Position numbers and translations under genes: made by a program. This document shows positions 9,517-16,514 of a DNA stretch of 64,000 bases, one piece after another. The notes under the pieces are model-generated. The model was given only the letters and a program-made list of their open reading frames with translations. It had not been told where the DNA came from and searched no databases. Source of the stretch: Longispora fulva (GTDB taxonomy: Bacteria > Actinomycetota > Actinomycetes > Mycobacteriales > Micromonosporaceae); NCBI RefSeq assembly GCF_015751905.1, contig NZ_JADOUF010000001.1, positions 5,518,001 through 5,582,000 of the forward strand, in the 5' to 3' direction. The stretch's first letter is position 1. The number at the start of each line of letters is the position of its first letter.

Positions 9517-9906
9517 TCAGGGCACCAGGTACCCCCTGAGCGCCTCGACGATCGGCGCGTCCGCCGGCAACCAGTCGACGCTGTCCAGCTCGCCGGCGGC
9601 CAGCCAGCGCAGCTCCTCGTGTTCGACGGCCTGCGGCTCGCCCTCGACCAGACTCGCCAGCCAGACCCGGAGCACGGCCTTGCCGTGCGGGAGCAGCACA
9701 TCGGGGCCGACCCGCTCGCCGACCTCCACCTTGACGGCGAGTTCCTCGTCGATCTCGCGGAGCAGGGCGTCGACCTCGAGTTCCCCGGGTTCGACCTTGC
9801 CACCAGGGAATTCCCACCGGCCGGCCAGCTCCGGAGGCTCGGCGCGGGCACAGGCCAGCACCCGACCATCCCTGACAATTGCCGCACCGACGATCAGCTG
9901 AAGCAC
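9517..9906 (-). CDS. NUDIX (MutT-like) hydrolase
   Basis: Small NUDIX pyrophosphatase, 129 residues from a GTG at 9906 (another GTG at 9921 is possible; neither has a strong ribosome binding site). The Nudix box reads GGKVEPGELEVDALLREIDE followed by E at about residues 38-58 (GX5EX7REUXEEXGU), with its metal-binding glutamates present. The N-terminus LQLIVGAAIVRDGRVLACAR is typical of MutT/8-oxo-dGTPase-like proteins, which cleanse oxidised nucleotides. The C-terminus LRWLAAGELDSVDWLPAD matches the MutT end. In-frame coding continues upstream to 10071 but looks like leader sequence. The exact substrate cannot be fixed by sequence reading. Confidence 0.88.
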   Translation of the reverse strand: MLQLIVGAAIVRDGRVLACARAEPPELAGRWEFPGGKVEPGELEVDALLREIDEELAVKVEVGERVGPDVLLPHGKAVLRVWLASLVEGEPQAVEHEELRWLAAGELDSVDWLPADAPIVEALRGYLVP

Positions 9907-9967
9907 GGGTTCACTCTGCACGGGGCCCAAGAGTGCCAGATCCCGCGAAAGATTGTTGTGCAGCCGC

Positions 9968-10010
9968 GTCCGGAACATCCGGACGTGCCGAATTTGTGTC
10001 CGTAGACACA
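9968..10010. promoter_or_regulatory. Two dyads in the NUDIX / pterin-dehydratase-like divergent region
   Basis: GTCCGGA-ACA-TCCGGAC is a perfect 7-base dyad at 9968-9984, and TGTGTC-CGTA-GACACA is a perfect 6-base dyad at 9995-10010. They sit side by side between two divergent genes, about 60 bases upstream of the NUDIX start. They could be operator sites or RNA hairpins; the sequence does not say which. Confidence 0.35.
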
Positions 10011-10120
10011 GGTGGCCGTGACCTGAAGACTCTAGGCACCGCTGATGTACCTGGGACGTCCCTTGGGTCACGAACCCACAACACCGGAGGTGGACCGTTC
10101 ACCCGCTCGATCGCGCAGCG

Positions 10121-10384
10121 TTGCGTGACGCGCTCTCCCAGCTCGACGGCTGGCGGGGGGACGCCGACCACATCCAGCGCTCACTCCCCCTGAACGAGGC
10201 CCAGCACGCCGACCTCACCGAGCGCGTGAAGGTGTTCGCTGACGCGCTCCAGTTGCGCCCGGAGATCCGGCGCGCCGACGGACAGACGCATATCCGACTC
10301 CGGAGCCCGGACGGCGTGTTGACGACCTCCGAGGTGGCCCTCGCCGCACGCATCGACGTGGCGTACCGAGCGGTCACCGAGTGA
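10121..10384 (+). CDS. Pterin-4a-carbinolamine dehydratase-like protein lacking catalytic histidines
   Basis: 87 residues that follow the PCD/DCoH fold pattern: an N-terminal helix ending in LSQLDGWRGD, a central helix (DLTERVKVFADALQLRPEI), a strand (THIRLRSPDG) and a last helix (LTTSEVALAARIDVAYRAV). In true dehydratases, which recycle tetrahydropterin cofactor, the pocket is made by HHPE and a later STH histidine. Here these positions read LRPE and RSP, so catalysis is doubtful. The start is uncertain: the only standard start codon after the in-frame stop at 10043 is a TTG at 10121, while the reading frame stays open and family-like a little further upstream (HPLDRAALRD). A non-enzymatic, binding or dimerisation role is an inference. 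Confidence 0.6.
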   Translation: MRDALSQLDGWRGDADHIQRSLPLNEAQHADLTERVKVFADALQLRPEIRRADGQTHIRLRSPDGVLTTSEVALAARIDVAYRAVTE

Positions 10385-10510
10385 GGTTCATGCCCTGTTC
10401 ACACGCGGTGTCCCGGGCCTCTGACATGCGCGGCCACAAACCTCACCACTTCGGCTGGGGACGTGCTACCGTTGCCGTGTTACGCATTCAGTTGTCATGA
10501 GATTCATGTG

Positions 10511-10545
10511 CGCCTGTGGGAAGTGACCACAGGCGTTTTGTTTTC
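10511..10545 (+). promoter_or_regulatory. Hairpin with U-rich tail in the cold-shock gene leader
   Basis: CGCCTGTGG (10511-10519) pairs perfectly with CCACAGGCG (10527-10535) around a 7-base loop, followed by TTTTGTTTTC. It lies 75 bases before the cold-shock start codon. By shape it is an intrinsic terminator. Since no gene ends nearby on the plus strand except the small gene ending at 10384, it may instead be a leader element or attenuator of the cold-shock mRNA. Confidence 0.55.
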
Positions 10546-10619
10546 TTATATGGCCGCTGCGGTGCGTGAGTAACCGGGATCCGCGCAGAAGCGGAACCCA
10601 CAAGATTTAGAGGAAAAAC

Positions 10620-10826
10620 ATGGCTGTTCAGGGCACTGTCAAGTGGTTCAACGCGGAGAAGGGCTTCGGCTTCATCTCTCCCGACGACGGCGGCGCCGAC
10701 GTCTTCGCTCACTTCTCCGCCATCGCGACCAGCGGCTACCGTAGCCTGGACGAGAACCAGCGGGTTGAGTTCGAGATCACCCAGGGCCAGAAGGGCCCGC
10801 AGGCGGACAACATCCGCCCGATCTAA
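10620..10826 (+). CDS. Cold-shock protein (CspA family, single CSD domain)
   Basis: Single-domain cold-shock RNA/DNA chaperone, 68 residues, the standard length. Both nucleic-acid-binding motifs are intact: RNP1 KGFGFI (15-20) and RNP2 VFAHFSAI (28-35), with [11 protein letters not shown] at the N-terminus. These proteins melt mRNA secondary structure in the cytosol. The ATG follows AGAGGAAAAAC. A U-rich leader hairpin lies upstream, and a 15-base-pair perfect hairpin terminator lies 11 bases after the stop, so the gene is a single-cistron unit. Whether it is cold-inducible or constitutive cannot be told. Confidence 0.97.
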   Translation: MAVQGTVKWFNAEKGFGFISPDDGGADVFAHFSAIATSGYRSLDENQRVEFEITQGQKGPQADNIRPI

Positions 10827-10837
10827 GGGCTTATGAG

Positions 10838-10875
10838 ACTGGCCCGGTTCGCTCACGCGAACCGGGCCAGTTTTG
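10838..10875 (+). terminator. Intrinsic terminator of the cold-shock gene
   Basis: A perfect 15-base stem (10838-10852 with 10857-10871) around the loop TCAC is followed by TTTGTGT. It begins 11 bases after the cold-shock stop codon. The short ORF at 10833-11048 reads straight through the hairpin and is not taken as a gene. Downstream to 11057 there is an imperfect direct repeat (about 10938-10978 and 10985-11020) built on CTGCGGGCGGCGG and CGAGGCTGTG, with no coding value seen. Confidence 0.88.
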
Positions 10876-11057
10876 TGTCTGCGGAGAGGTCGGGGCGCGC
10901 GTCAGACCGGTCCCGGTGGGCCGGACAGGTCGCGGCGGGACTGCGGGCGGCGGTGAGTGGCGGCGAGGCTGTGGTGGCTGAGGAACTGCGGGCGGCGGCG
11001 AGGCTGTGGGTGGTTTCGGGGCTGCGGGTGGCCGACATCCCGGCCTAGGCTCGCCCG

Positions 11058-11687
11058 ATGACCTTCGAAACCGGACAGGACATCCTGCGACGGGACGTGC
11101 ACCGCGACGGCAGGATCGCCTGGGCCCAGACCGCCCGGGTCGTCAGCGACGACGAGCGCGGCGTCCTGACCTGGACGGCGGCGGGCTCCGAGACCATGGT
11201 CCGCACCACGCTGGCCGGGGACCTGATCCGCAGGATGACCCTGGCCGAGCGGTCCGCCGTCCCCACCATGCTGAGCCCCCGACCGTGGCGGGACACCAAC
11301 GTCCTGATCCTCACCCCGCCGGGCGTCGCGCACTCGATCTGGTGGTTCTTCGACCTGGCCGGCACGTTCCTCGGCTGGTACGTGAACCTCGAGTCGCCAG
11401 CCGTCCGCTGGTCCGGCGGACTGGACGCCACCGACTTCGCGCTCGACGTCCGCGTGGAGCCCGACAGGTCCTGGGCGTGGAAGGACGAGGACGAGTTCGC
11501 CGAGCGCACCGGACACCGGGCGTACTGGACCGCGGCCGAGGCCCCCGGGATCCGGGCGGAGGGCGAACGGCTCGTGGCACTCGCCGAGGCGGGGGCCTAT
11601 CCGTTCGACGGGTCCCTGGTCGACTTCAGGCCCGACCCGTCCTGGAAGCCGTCGGTCCTGGCCCCGGACTGGGACATCACCGCCTGA
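11058..11687 (+). CDS. DUF402 domain-containing protein
   Basis: 209-residue cytosolic protein of the DUF402 family. The family core is seen at GVAHSIWWFFDLAGTFLGWY (about 94-113), followed by VNLESPAVRW and a conserved DATDFALDVRVEPDRSWAWKDEDEF stretch (about 125-150) with the acidic residues that bind divalent metal in studied members (some are nucleoside diphosphate or tri/diphosphate phosphatases). The C-terminus (ERLVALAEAGAYPFDG) fits the family. The ATG at 11058 has no clear ribosome binding site. The gene is convergent with ychF and has no functional partner nearby. Confidence 0.85.
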   Translation: MTFETGQDILRRDVHRDGRIAWAQTARVVSDDERGVLTWTAAGSETMVRTTLAGDLIRRMTLAERSAVPTMLSPRPWRDTNVLILTPPGVAHSIWWFFDLAGTFLGWYVNLESPAVRWSGGLDATDFALDVRVEPDRSWAWKDEDEFAERTGHRAYWTAAEAPGIRAEGERLVALAEAGAYPFDGSLVDFRPDPSWKPSVLAPDWDITA

Positions 11688-11732
11688 GGCACCCGGGCCG
11701 CCCTTCCGGCGGACCCGCGTGCCGGGCGCGCC

Positions 11733-12818
11733 CTAGACGTTGAACCGGAAGTCGACCACGTCGCCGTCGGCCATCACATACTCTTTGCCCTCGATGCGCA
11801 CCTTGCCGGCGGCCTTCGCGGCGTTCATCGAGCCGGCGGCCATCAGGTCGTCGTACGACACGATCTCGGCCTTGATGAAGCCGCGCTGGAAGTCAGTGTG
11901 GATCACGCCGGCCGCCTCGGGCGCGGTCGCCCCGATCGGGATCGTCCAGGCGCGGACCTCCTTGGGCCCGGCCGTCAGGTACGTCTGCAGCCCCAGGGTG
12001 GCGAACCCGACCCGGATCAGCTGGTTCAGGCCGGGCTCGTGCTGGCCGACGGACTCGAGCAGCTCGCGCGCCTCCTCCTCGGGCAGGTCGATCAGCTCGG
12101 ACTCGATCTTCGCGTCGAGGAAGATCGCCTCGGCGGGGGCGACCAGGTCGCGGAGCGACTGGAGGAACTCCTCCTCGCCGAGTTCCGTCTCGTCGACGTT
12201 GAACACGTAGAGGAACGGCTTGGCGGTGAGCAGGTGCAGCTCGCGGAGGAGTTCGGTCTCGATGCCCTTGGCCTTCGCGCCCGCGTACAGCGTGGTGCCG
12301 TCGTTGAGCAGCTCGGTCGCGGCCTTGGCGGCGGCGACCACCGGGACCTTGTCCTTCTGCATCCGGGCTTCCTTCTCCAACCGGGGCAGCGCCTTCTCCA
12401 GGGTCTGCAGGTCGGCAAGGATCAGCTCGGTGTTGATGGTCTCGATGTCGTCGGCCGGCGAGACCTTGCCGTCGACGTGCACGACGTTCGGGTCGGAGAA
12501 GGCGCGGACCACCTGGCAGATCGCGGCGGCGTCGCGGATGTTCGCGAGGAACGCGTTGCCCCGGCCCTGGCCCTTCGACGCGCCCCGGACCAGGCCGGCG
12601 ATGTCGACGAAGTCCACGGTCGCCGGCAGCAGCTTCTGCGAGCTATGGATCTTGGCCAGCTCGGCGAGCCGGGGGTCGGGCACGCCGACCACGCCGACAT
12701 TCGGCTCAATCGTGGCAAAAGGGTAGTTCGCGGCGAGGACATTATTCTTCGTCAACGCGTTGAACAGGGTGCTCTTGCCGACGTTGGGCAGGCCGACGAT
12801 CCCGATTTGAAGACTCAC
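11733..12818 (-). CDS. ychF: Redox-regulated ribosome-binding ATPase YchF (Obg family)
   Basis: YchF/OLA1 P-loop NTPase, 361 residues, the standard length. It binds ribosomes and prefers ATP to GTP. G1 is GLPNVGKSTLFNAL (9-22), G3 is DIAGLVRGASKGQGRGNAFL (about 70-89), the coiled-coil arm lies near 125-170, and the TGS-like C-terminal domain (about 275-360) ends DGDVVDFRFNV, the YchF signature ending. The NKxE motif is replaced by FNVDETE-type sequence as in the family, which explains the ATP preference. The start ATG at 12818 is divergent from the Uma2 gene. It is a conserved single-copy housekeeping gene. Confidence 0.97.
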   Translation of the reverse strand: MSLQIGIVGLPNVGKSTLFNALTKNNVLAANYPFATIEPNVGVVGVPDPRLAELAKIHSSQKLLPATVDFVDIAGLVRGASKGQGRGNAFLANIRDAAAICQVVRAFSDPNVVHVDGKVSPADDIETINTELILADLQTLEKALPRLEKEARMQKDKVPVVAAAKAATELLNDGTTLYAGAKAKGIETELLRELHLLTAKPFLYVFNVDETELGEEEFLQSLRDLVAPAEAIFLDAKIESELIDLPEEEARELLESVGQHEPGLNQLIRVGFATLGLQTYLTAGPKEVRAWTIPIGATAPEAAGVIHTDFQRGFIKAEIVSYDDLMAAGSMNAAKAAGKVRIEGKEYVMADGDVVDFRFNV

Positions 12819-12889
12819 GGTGACCGAGTCTACGGGGTGCCACGCCCCGCACTACGGCCGTGTATATACCTTCGGAGGAGGTGTCGTCG

Positions 12890-13465
12890 ATGACGCAACG
12901 CGTGTGGGACTTTGACCGGATCACCCCCGAGGCCGGTAGGGAGGCAGTCGCGTTGATCACTCGACGCTGGCGCCCCGAGGACCTCTCGGCCCTTCCCCGG
13001 ACCGACGACCGGTACGAGATCCTGCGGGGCAAACTGCTCGTGACCAAGGCGGCCTCGGAGGAGCACCAGTCCTGGTGCGCGTGGGCGCACGACGCGCTGC
13101 GGGCCGCCGCCCCGCACGGCTGGCGGGTGCACTGGAGCCTGGGCATCGCCATCGACGACGACCGACTCATCCCGGACCTGCTGGTCCTGTCCCCCGAGGC
13201 TCCCGGCGCCCACCGGGCGTACAACCTCGTCACCCCGGCACTGGTCGTCGAGGTCGAGTCCGACGGGACCAAGGGCGTGGACCGGACCGGCAAGCACGAG
13301 GCCTACGCGTTCGCCGGTATCCGGGCCTACTGGCGGATCGAGCGCACCGGCGTGCTGCACGTCTACCGGCTCCAGGGTTCGGAGTACACAGAGGAGAGGG
13401 TTCTGCGACCCGGCGAGTCCGCCACCCTCGACTGGCCCTTCCCCGTCACGGTCTCGATGCCCTGA
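12890..13465 (+). CDS. Uma2-family (DUF820) restriction-endonuclease-fold protein
   Basis: 191 residues from the ATG at 12890, chosen because GGAGGAGG lies 8 bases upstream; the longer frame from 12860 would start inside that site. The PD-(D/E)XK-like core is visible: RYEILRGKLLVTK (about 42-54), DDRLIPDLLVL (about 92-102, metal-binding Asp) and TPALVVEVESDGTKGVDRTGK (about 117-137, E-x-E then Lys). Uma2 proteins are abundant in actinobacteria and cyanobacteria and are thought to be stand-alone or transposon-derived nucleases, mostly of unknown role. No partner toxin/antitoxin gene is adjacent. Confidence 0.88.
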   Translation: MTQRVWDFDRITPEAGREAVALITRRWRPEDLSALPRTDDRYEILRGKLLVTKAASEEHQSWCAWAHDALRAAAPHGWRVHWSLGIAIDDDRLIPDLLVLSPEAPGAHRAYNLVTPALVVEVESDGTKGVDRTGKHEAYAFAGIRAYWRIERTGVLHVYRLQGSEYTEERVLRPGESATLDWPFPVTVSMP

Positions 13466-13566
13466 CAACCCGACAACCAAAGATCAGACGGTTACACCGT
13501 GTCCCTCCCCCGACGCGCATCGGCACCGCCCAGCGGGGCAGGGCCCCGCAACGTCGAGCCGCCCGG

Positions 13567-13932
13567 TCACCGGGCGATGTAGTGCAGGATCACGTTGTGG
13601 GCGTGCTGGGACTTGTCCGCGCCCCGGAAGTCGATCTCGTAGGTGTGCGTCCCCACGTGCACGGCGATGGAGCCGGTCGAGAAGTACGACCCCGCCCAGG
13701 ACTTGTTGCTGACCACGCTGACGCTGGAGATCTTCGAGTACGGGATCGAGGTGATGGCCACCTTCTTCCCCACGAACGACTTGTCCTGGATGATCACCCG
13801 GCGGTTGGTGAGCCCGATGAAGCCCGTGCCGACGCCGATCGCGTCGTACACCGCGATGATCTCCTCGCCGGGCATCAGCCCGCTCTGGATCTGGGACAGT
13901 TGCTCCTTGCGGTCGTACACGATGTTGGCCAT
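13567..13932 (-). CDS. Bacterial PH domain protein (bPH/DUF1696-like)
   Basis: 121-residue single-domain protein. It begins MANIVYDRKEQLSQIQSGLM and then shows the pleckstrin-homology-like beta pattern: PGEEIIAVYDAIGVGTGFIGLT, TNRRVIIQDKSFVGKKVAIT, SIPYSKISSVSVVSN, SYFSTGSIAVHVG, HTYEIDFRG. The bacterial PH family forms ring-like oligomers in solved members, and its ligands are mostly unknown. A small C-terminal helix (QHAHNVILHYIAR) ends the protein. It is divergent from the ada-alkA gene with a 75-base shared promoter region. Nothing in the sequence gives a specific role. Confidence 0.85.
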   Translation of the reverse strand: MANIVYDRKEQLSQIQSGLMPGEEIIAVYDAIGVGTGFIGLTNRRVIIQDKSFVGKKVAITSIPYSKISSVSVVSNKSWAGSYFSTGSIAVHVGTHTYEIDFRGADKSQHAHNVILHYIAR

Positions 13933-14007
13933 GTCCCAAAAATAACCGGTCACGTCCACGTCCGTTTTCCGCGAGCCGCGGCCCCTGACCGGGGGCATCA
14001 TGGTCAC

Positions 14008-15396
14008 GTGGACCTGGATTTCGAGCAGTGCTACCGGACGATCGAGACGCGCGACGCGCGCTTCGACGGCTGCTTCATCCTGGCCGTGCGCACGACGGGC
14101 ATCTACTGCCGGCCGAGCTGCCCGGCGGTGAAGCCCAAACGGCAGAACGTCTCCTTCTACCCCTCGGCGGCGGCGGCCCAGCGCGGCGGCTACCGGGCGT
14201 GCATGCGCTGCCGCCCGGACGCCTCGCCCGGCTCCCCGGACTGGGACGTCCGGGCCGACCTCGTCGGTCGGGCGCTGCGCCTGATCGGCGACGGCGTGGT
14301 GGACCGCGACGGGGTGCCGGGGCTGGCCCGCCGGCTCGGATACACCGAGCGGCACCTCAACCGGCTGCTCACCACCGAACTGGGCGCCGGCCCGCTCGCG
14401 CTGGCCCGGGCGCAACGGGCCCGCACGGCGCGGACCCTGATCGAGAACACCGACCTGGGCCTGGGCGAGATCGCGTTCGCGGCCGGGTTCGGCAGCATCC
14501 GGCAGTTCAACGACACGATCCGCGAGGTGTACGCGGTGGCGCCCTCCCACCTGCGCCGCGACCAGCGCGCCTCGGGCCCTGGCGGCCTGCGCCTGAAGCT
14601 GCCGTACCGGGAGCCGTTCGACGCGAAGGGCATGTTCGACTTCCTCGTCGGGCACGCCGTCGCGGGGGTGGAGTCCACCGAGGGCACGTACTCCCGGTCG
14701 TTGCGGCTGCCGCACGGTACGGGCCGGGTGGAGCTGGAGCCGGCCGACGGGCACGTGCTGGCGACGCTGACCCTGGCCGACCTGCGGGACCTGGCCCCGG
14801 CCGTGGCCCGCTGCCGCCGGCTGCTCGACCTCGACGCCGACCCGGCCGCCGTGGACGCGGTGCTCGCCGCGGACCCGGTGCTGGCCGGCTCGGTGCGCGA
14901 CAACCCGGGGATCCGGATCCCGCGCGCCGTGGACGGCTTCGAGGTCGCGGTCCGCGCGATCGTCGGCCAGCAGATCTCCGTCGCCGCGGCGTGCGGGGTG
15001 GCGGCGAAGCTGGTCCGCGACGGCCTGTTCCCGGACGCCCCGGCCCTCCTGGAGCTGCCTGACGAGGCGTTCTCGATGCCTGTGAAACGTAGGGAGACCC
15101 TGCGCGCGCTCGCTCAGGCCGTGGTCGACGGCGACGTGGACCTGGAGCCCGGAGCGGACCGTGACGCCGCCGAGAGGGCACTGCTGGCCATCCCTGGCAT
15201 CGGACCGTGGACGGCCGGCTACGTGGCGTTGCGGGCCCTCGGCGCCCCCGACGTACTGCTCGACACCGACCTCGTCATCCGCCGGACCGCCGAGCGGCTC
15301 GGCATCACCGACCTACCGACCCACGCGGAACGGTGGCGCCCCTGGCGCTCCTACGCGATGCTGCACCTCTGGAGGCTGTCATGGACTACACAGTGA
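14008..15396 (+). CDS. alkA: Ada-type methyl-phosphotriester domain + AraC HTH + AlkA 3-methyladenine DNA glycosylase
   Basis: Three-part alkylation-repair protein, 462 residues from the GTG at 14008. Residues about 10-75 are the Ada N-terminal zinc domain with RTTGIYCRPSCPA and ACMRC, giving the four zinc-binding cysteines, the first of which accepts methyl groups from phosphotriesters and switches on DNA binding. Residues about 85-185 are an AraC-type double HTH (LARRLGYTERHLNRLL; IAFAAGFGSIRQFNDTIRE). Residues about 190-460 are the AlkA glycosylase with the helix-hairpin-helix LAIPGIGPWTAGYVAL and catalytic Asp region LLDTDLVIRR. It probably both senses and repairs damage. Its end overlaps the start of ogt by 16 bases. 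Confidence 0.95.
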   Translation: MDLDFEQCYRTIETRDARFDGCFILAVRTTGIYCRPSCPAVKPKRQNVSFYPSAAAAQRGGYRACMRCRPDASPGSPDWDVRADLVGRALRLIGDGVVDRDGVPGLARRLGYTERHLNRLLTTELGAGPLALARAQRARTARTLIENTDLGLGEIAFAAGFGSIRQFNDTIREVYAVAPSHLRRDQRASGPGGLRLKLPYREPFDAKGMFDFLVGHAVAGVESTEGTYSRSLRLPHGTGRVELEPADGHVLATLTLADLRDLAPAVARCRRLLDLDADPAAVDAVLAADPVLAGSVRDNPGIRIPRAVDGFEVAVRAIVGQQISVAAACGVAAKLVRDGLFPDAPALLELPDEAFSMPVKRRETLRALAQAVVDGDVDLEPGADRDAAERALLAIPGIGPWTAGYVALRALGAPDVLLDTDLVIRRTAERLGITDLPTHAERWRPWRSYAMLHLWRLSWTTQ

Positions 15397-15875
15397 TCCC
15401 GACCCCCGCCGGCCCGTTCACCCTCGTCGTCGATGTCGACGGCGTGGTGCTGACCAGCGGGTTCACGACCGATCTCGGCGAGTTGTGGCCGCAGGTACAC
15501 CCGAAGCTCAGACCCTCCGGGGACCTGCGCGAGCGGGCCGACCTCGGCGACCTGAACACGGTCGTGGACCGGTATTTCGAGGGCGAGGTCACCGCGATCG
15601 ACAAGGTCGAGGTGCGCCAGCGCGGCGGCGAGTTCATCGGCGCGGCCTGGGACGTCCTGCGGACGGTCACCACCCCGGTGACGTACTCGGAGTTCGCCGC
15701 CCTGGCCGGCCGGCCGGCGGCGGTGCGGGCGGCGGCGCAGGCGTGCGCCCGCAACGCTGTCGCCCTGTTTGTCCCATGCCACCGCGTGATCCGGACCGAC
15801 GGGAGCCTCGGCGGTTTCCGCTGGGGACTGAAAGTGAAGGAACAGCTACTTCACCACGAGGCTCAGATCAGGTAA
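15381..15875 (+). CDS. ogt: Methylated-DNA--[protein]-cysteine S-methyltransferase (Ogt)
   Basis: O6-alkylguanine repair protein, 164 residues. The acceptor-cysteine motif PCHRVIR is at about residues 131-137, preceded by the HTH-like TPVTYSEFAALAGRPAAVRAAAQACARN (DNA recognition and Arg/Asn finger) and followed by GSLGGFRWGLKVKEQLLHHE. The ATG at 15381 follows GGAGG and lies inside the 3' end of alkA (16-base overlap), so both repair activities are made together, presumably under the Ada domain's control. The N-terminal domain has the usual beta-rich MDYTVIPTPAGPFTLVVD start. Confidence 0.95.
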   Translation: MDYTVIPTPAGPFTLVVDVDGVVLTSGFTTDLGELWPQVHPKLRPSGDLRERADLGDLNTVVDRYFEGEVTAIDKVEVRQRGGEFIGAAWDVLRTVTTPVTYSEFAALAGRPAAVRAAAQACARNAVALFVPCHRVIRTDGSLGGFRWGLKVKEQLLHHEAQIR

Positions 15876-15884
15876 GAAAGTGTC

Positions 15885-16496
15885 GTGTCCAGACTCAGAG
15901 TGGCCGCGCTCACACTCGCGGCGTTGATCCTCGCCGGTGGGGTGGTCGTCACCGCGATGCCGCGGTCGCGCGGCGTCACCCGGCTGTTCCCGGTGACGTT
16001 CGCGGCCGGCGGCGTCGACCAGCGCCGGGTCGCCGAGTCGGACGGGAAGGACTGCCTCGAGATCGCGGGGTACACGCCGGGGGCCCCGGTCTCCGAGCAG
16101 GTCCAGGCCGCGCTGAAGGAATCGGGCTGCCGGCAGGCGCTGCGGGCGGCGTTCACCAGGGACGGCGACGGCATCGTCGTCACCCTGGCCGCCGTCCGGC
16201 TCGCCGATCCGGCCGCTGCCCAGGCGCTGGCCGAGCGGCTCACGCCCCTGCACCCGGCGCTGAAGGGGCTCGCGCTCGGGCCGCGGCGGCTCGGGGCCGA
16301 CGCGGGCAAGTACAAGATCCAGTATTCGGCGGACGGGGACAACGTCGTCGTGCCACCCCAGGCGGTCGGGGCGTGGCTCGTGCTGACCACGGCCACGTAC
16401 GGTGACGGCCAGGACGACGGGGTGTCCACCGAGCCGCTGCGGGCCGCGACCGAGGCCATCACCTCCTACTTCACCCTTGCCATCAACCAAAGTTGA
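15885..16496 (+). CDS. Hypothetical membrane-anchored exported protein
   Basis: 203 residues from a GTG at 15885, 9 bases after ogt and with a GTAAGAAAG-type site before it. One N-terminal hydrophobic segment (VAALTLAALILAGGVVVTAM, about 6-25) predicts a signal anchor, with the rest outside the membrane. The exterior part has two Cys (about 46 and 77: KDCLEIAG, SGCRQAL) that could form a disulfide, and an alternating alpha/beta pattern (RLADPAAAQALAERL; VGAWLVLTTATYGDG). I recognise no family; the Cys-Leu-Glu-Ile-Ala-Gly and Gln-Ala-Leu-Arg-Ala sequences recall hypothetical actinobacterial exported proteins. Its closeness to ogt suggests co-transcription, but no link to repair is evident. Confidence 0.7.
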   Translation: MSRLRVAALTLAALILAGGVVVTAMPRSRGVTRLFPVTFAAGGVDQRRVAESDGKDCLEIAGYTPGAPVSEQVQAALKESGCRQALRAAFTRDGDGIVVTLAAVRLADPAAAQALAERLTPLHPALKGLALGPRRLGADAGKYKIQYSADGDNVVVPPQAVGAWLVLTTATYGDGQDDGVSTEPLRAATEAITSYFTLAINQS

Positions 16497-16514
16497 GGTT
16501 TCACACTCGGAGGC

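Noticed and set aside
10833-11048. 71-residue ORF directly after the cold-shock gene
   Set aside because: It reads through the 15-base-pair terminator hairpin and has no start signal.
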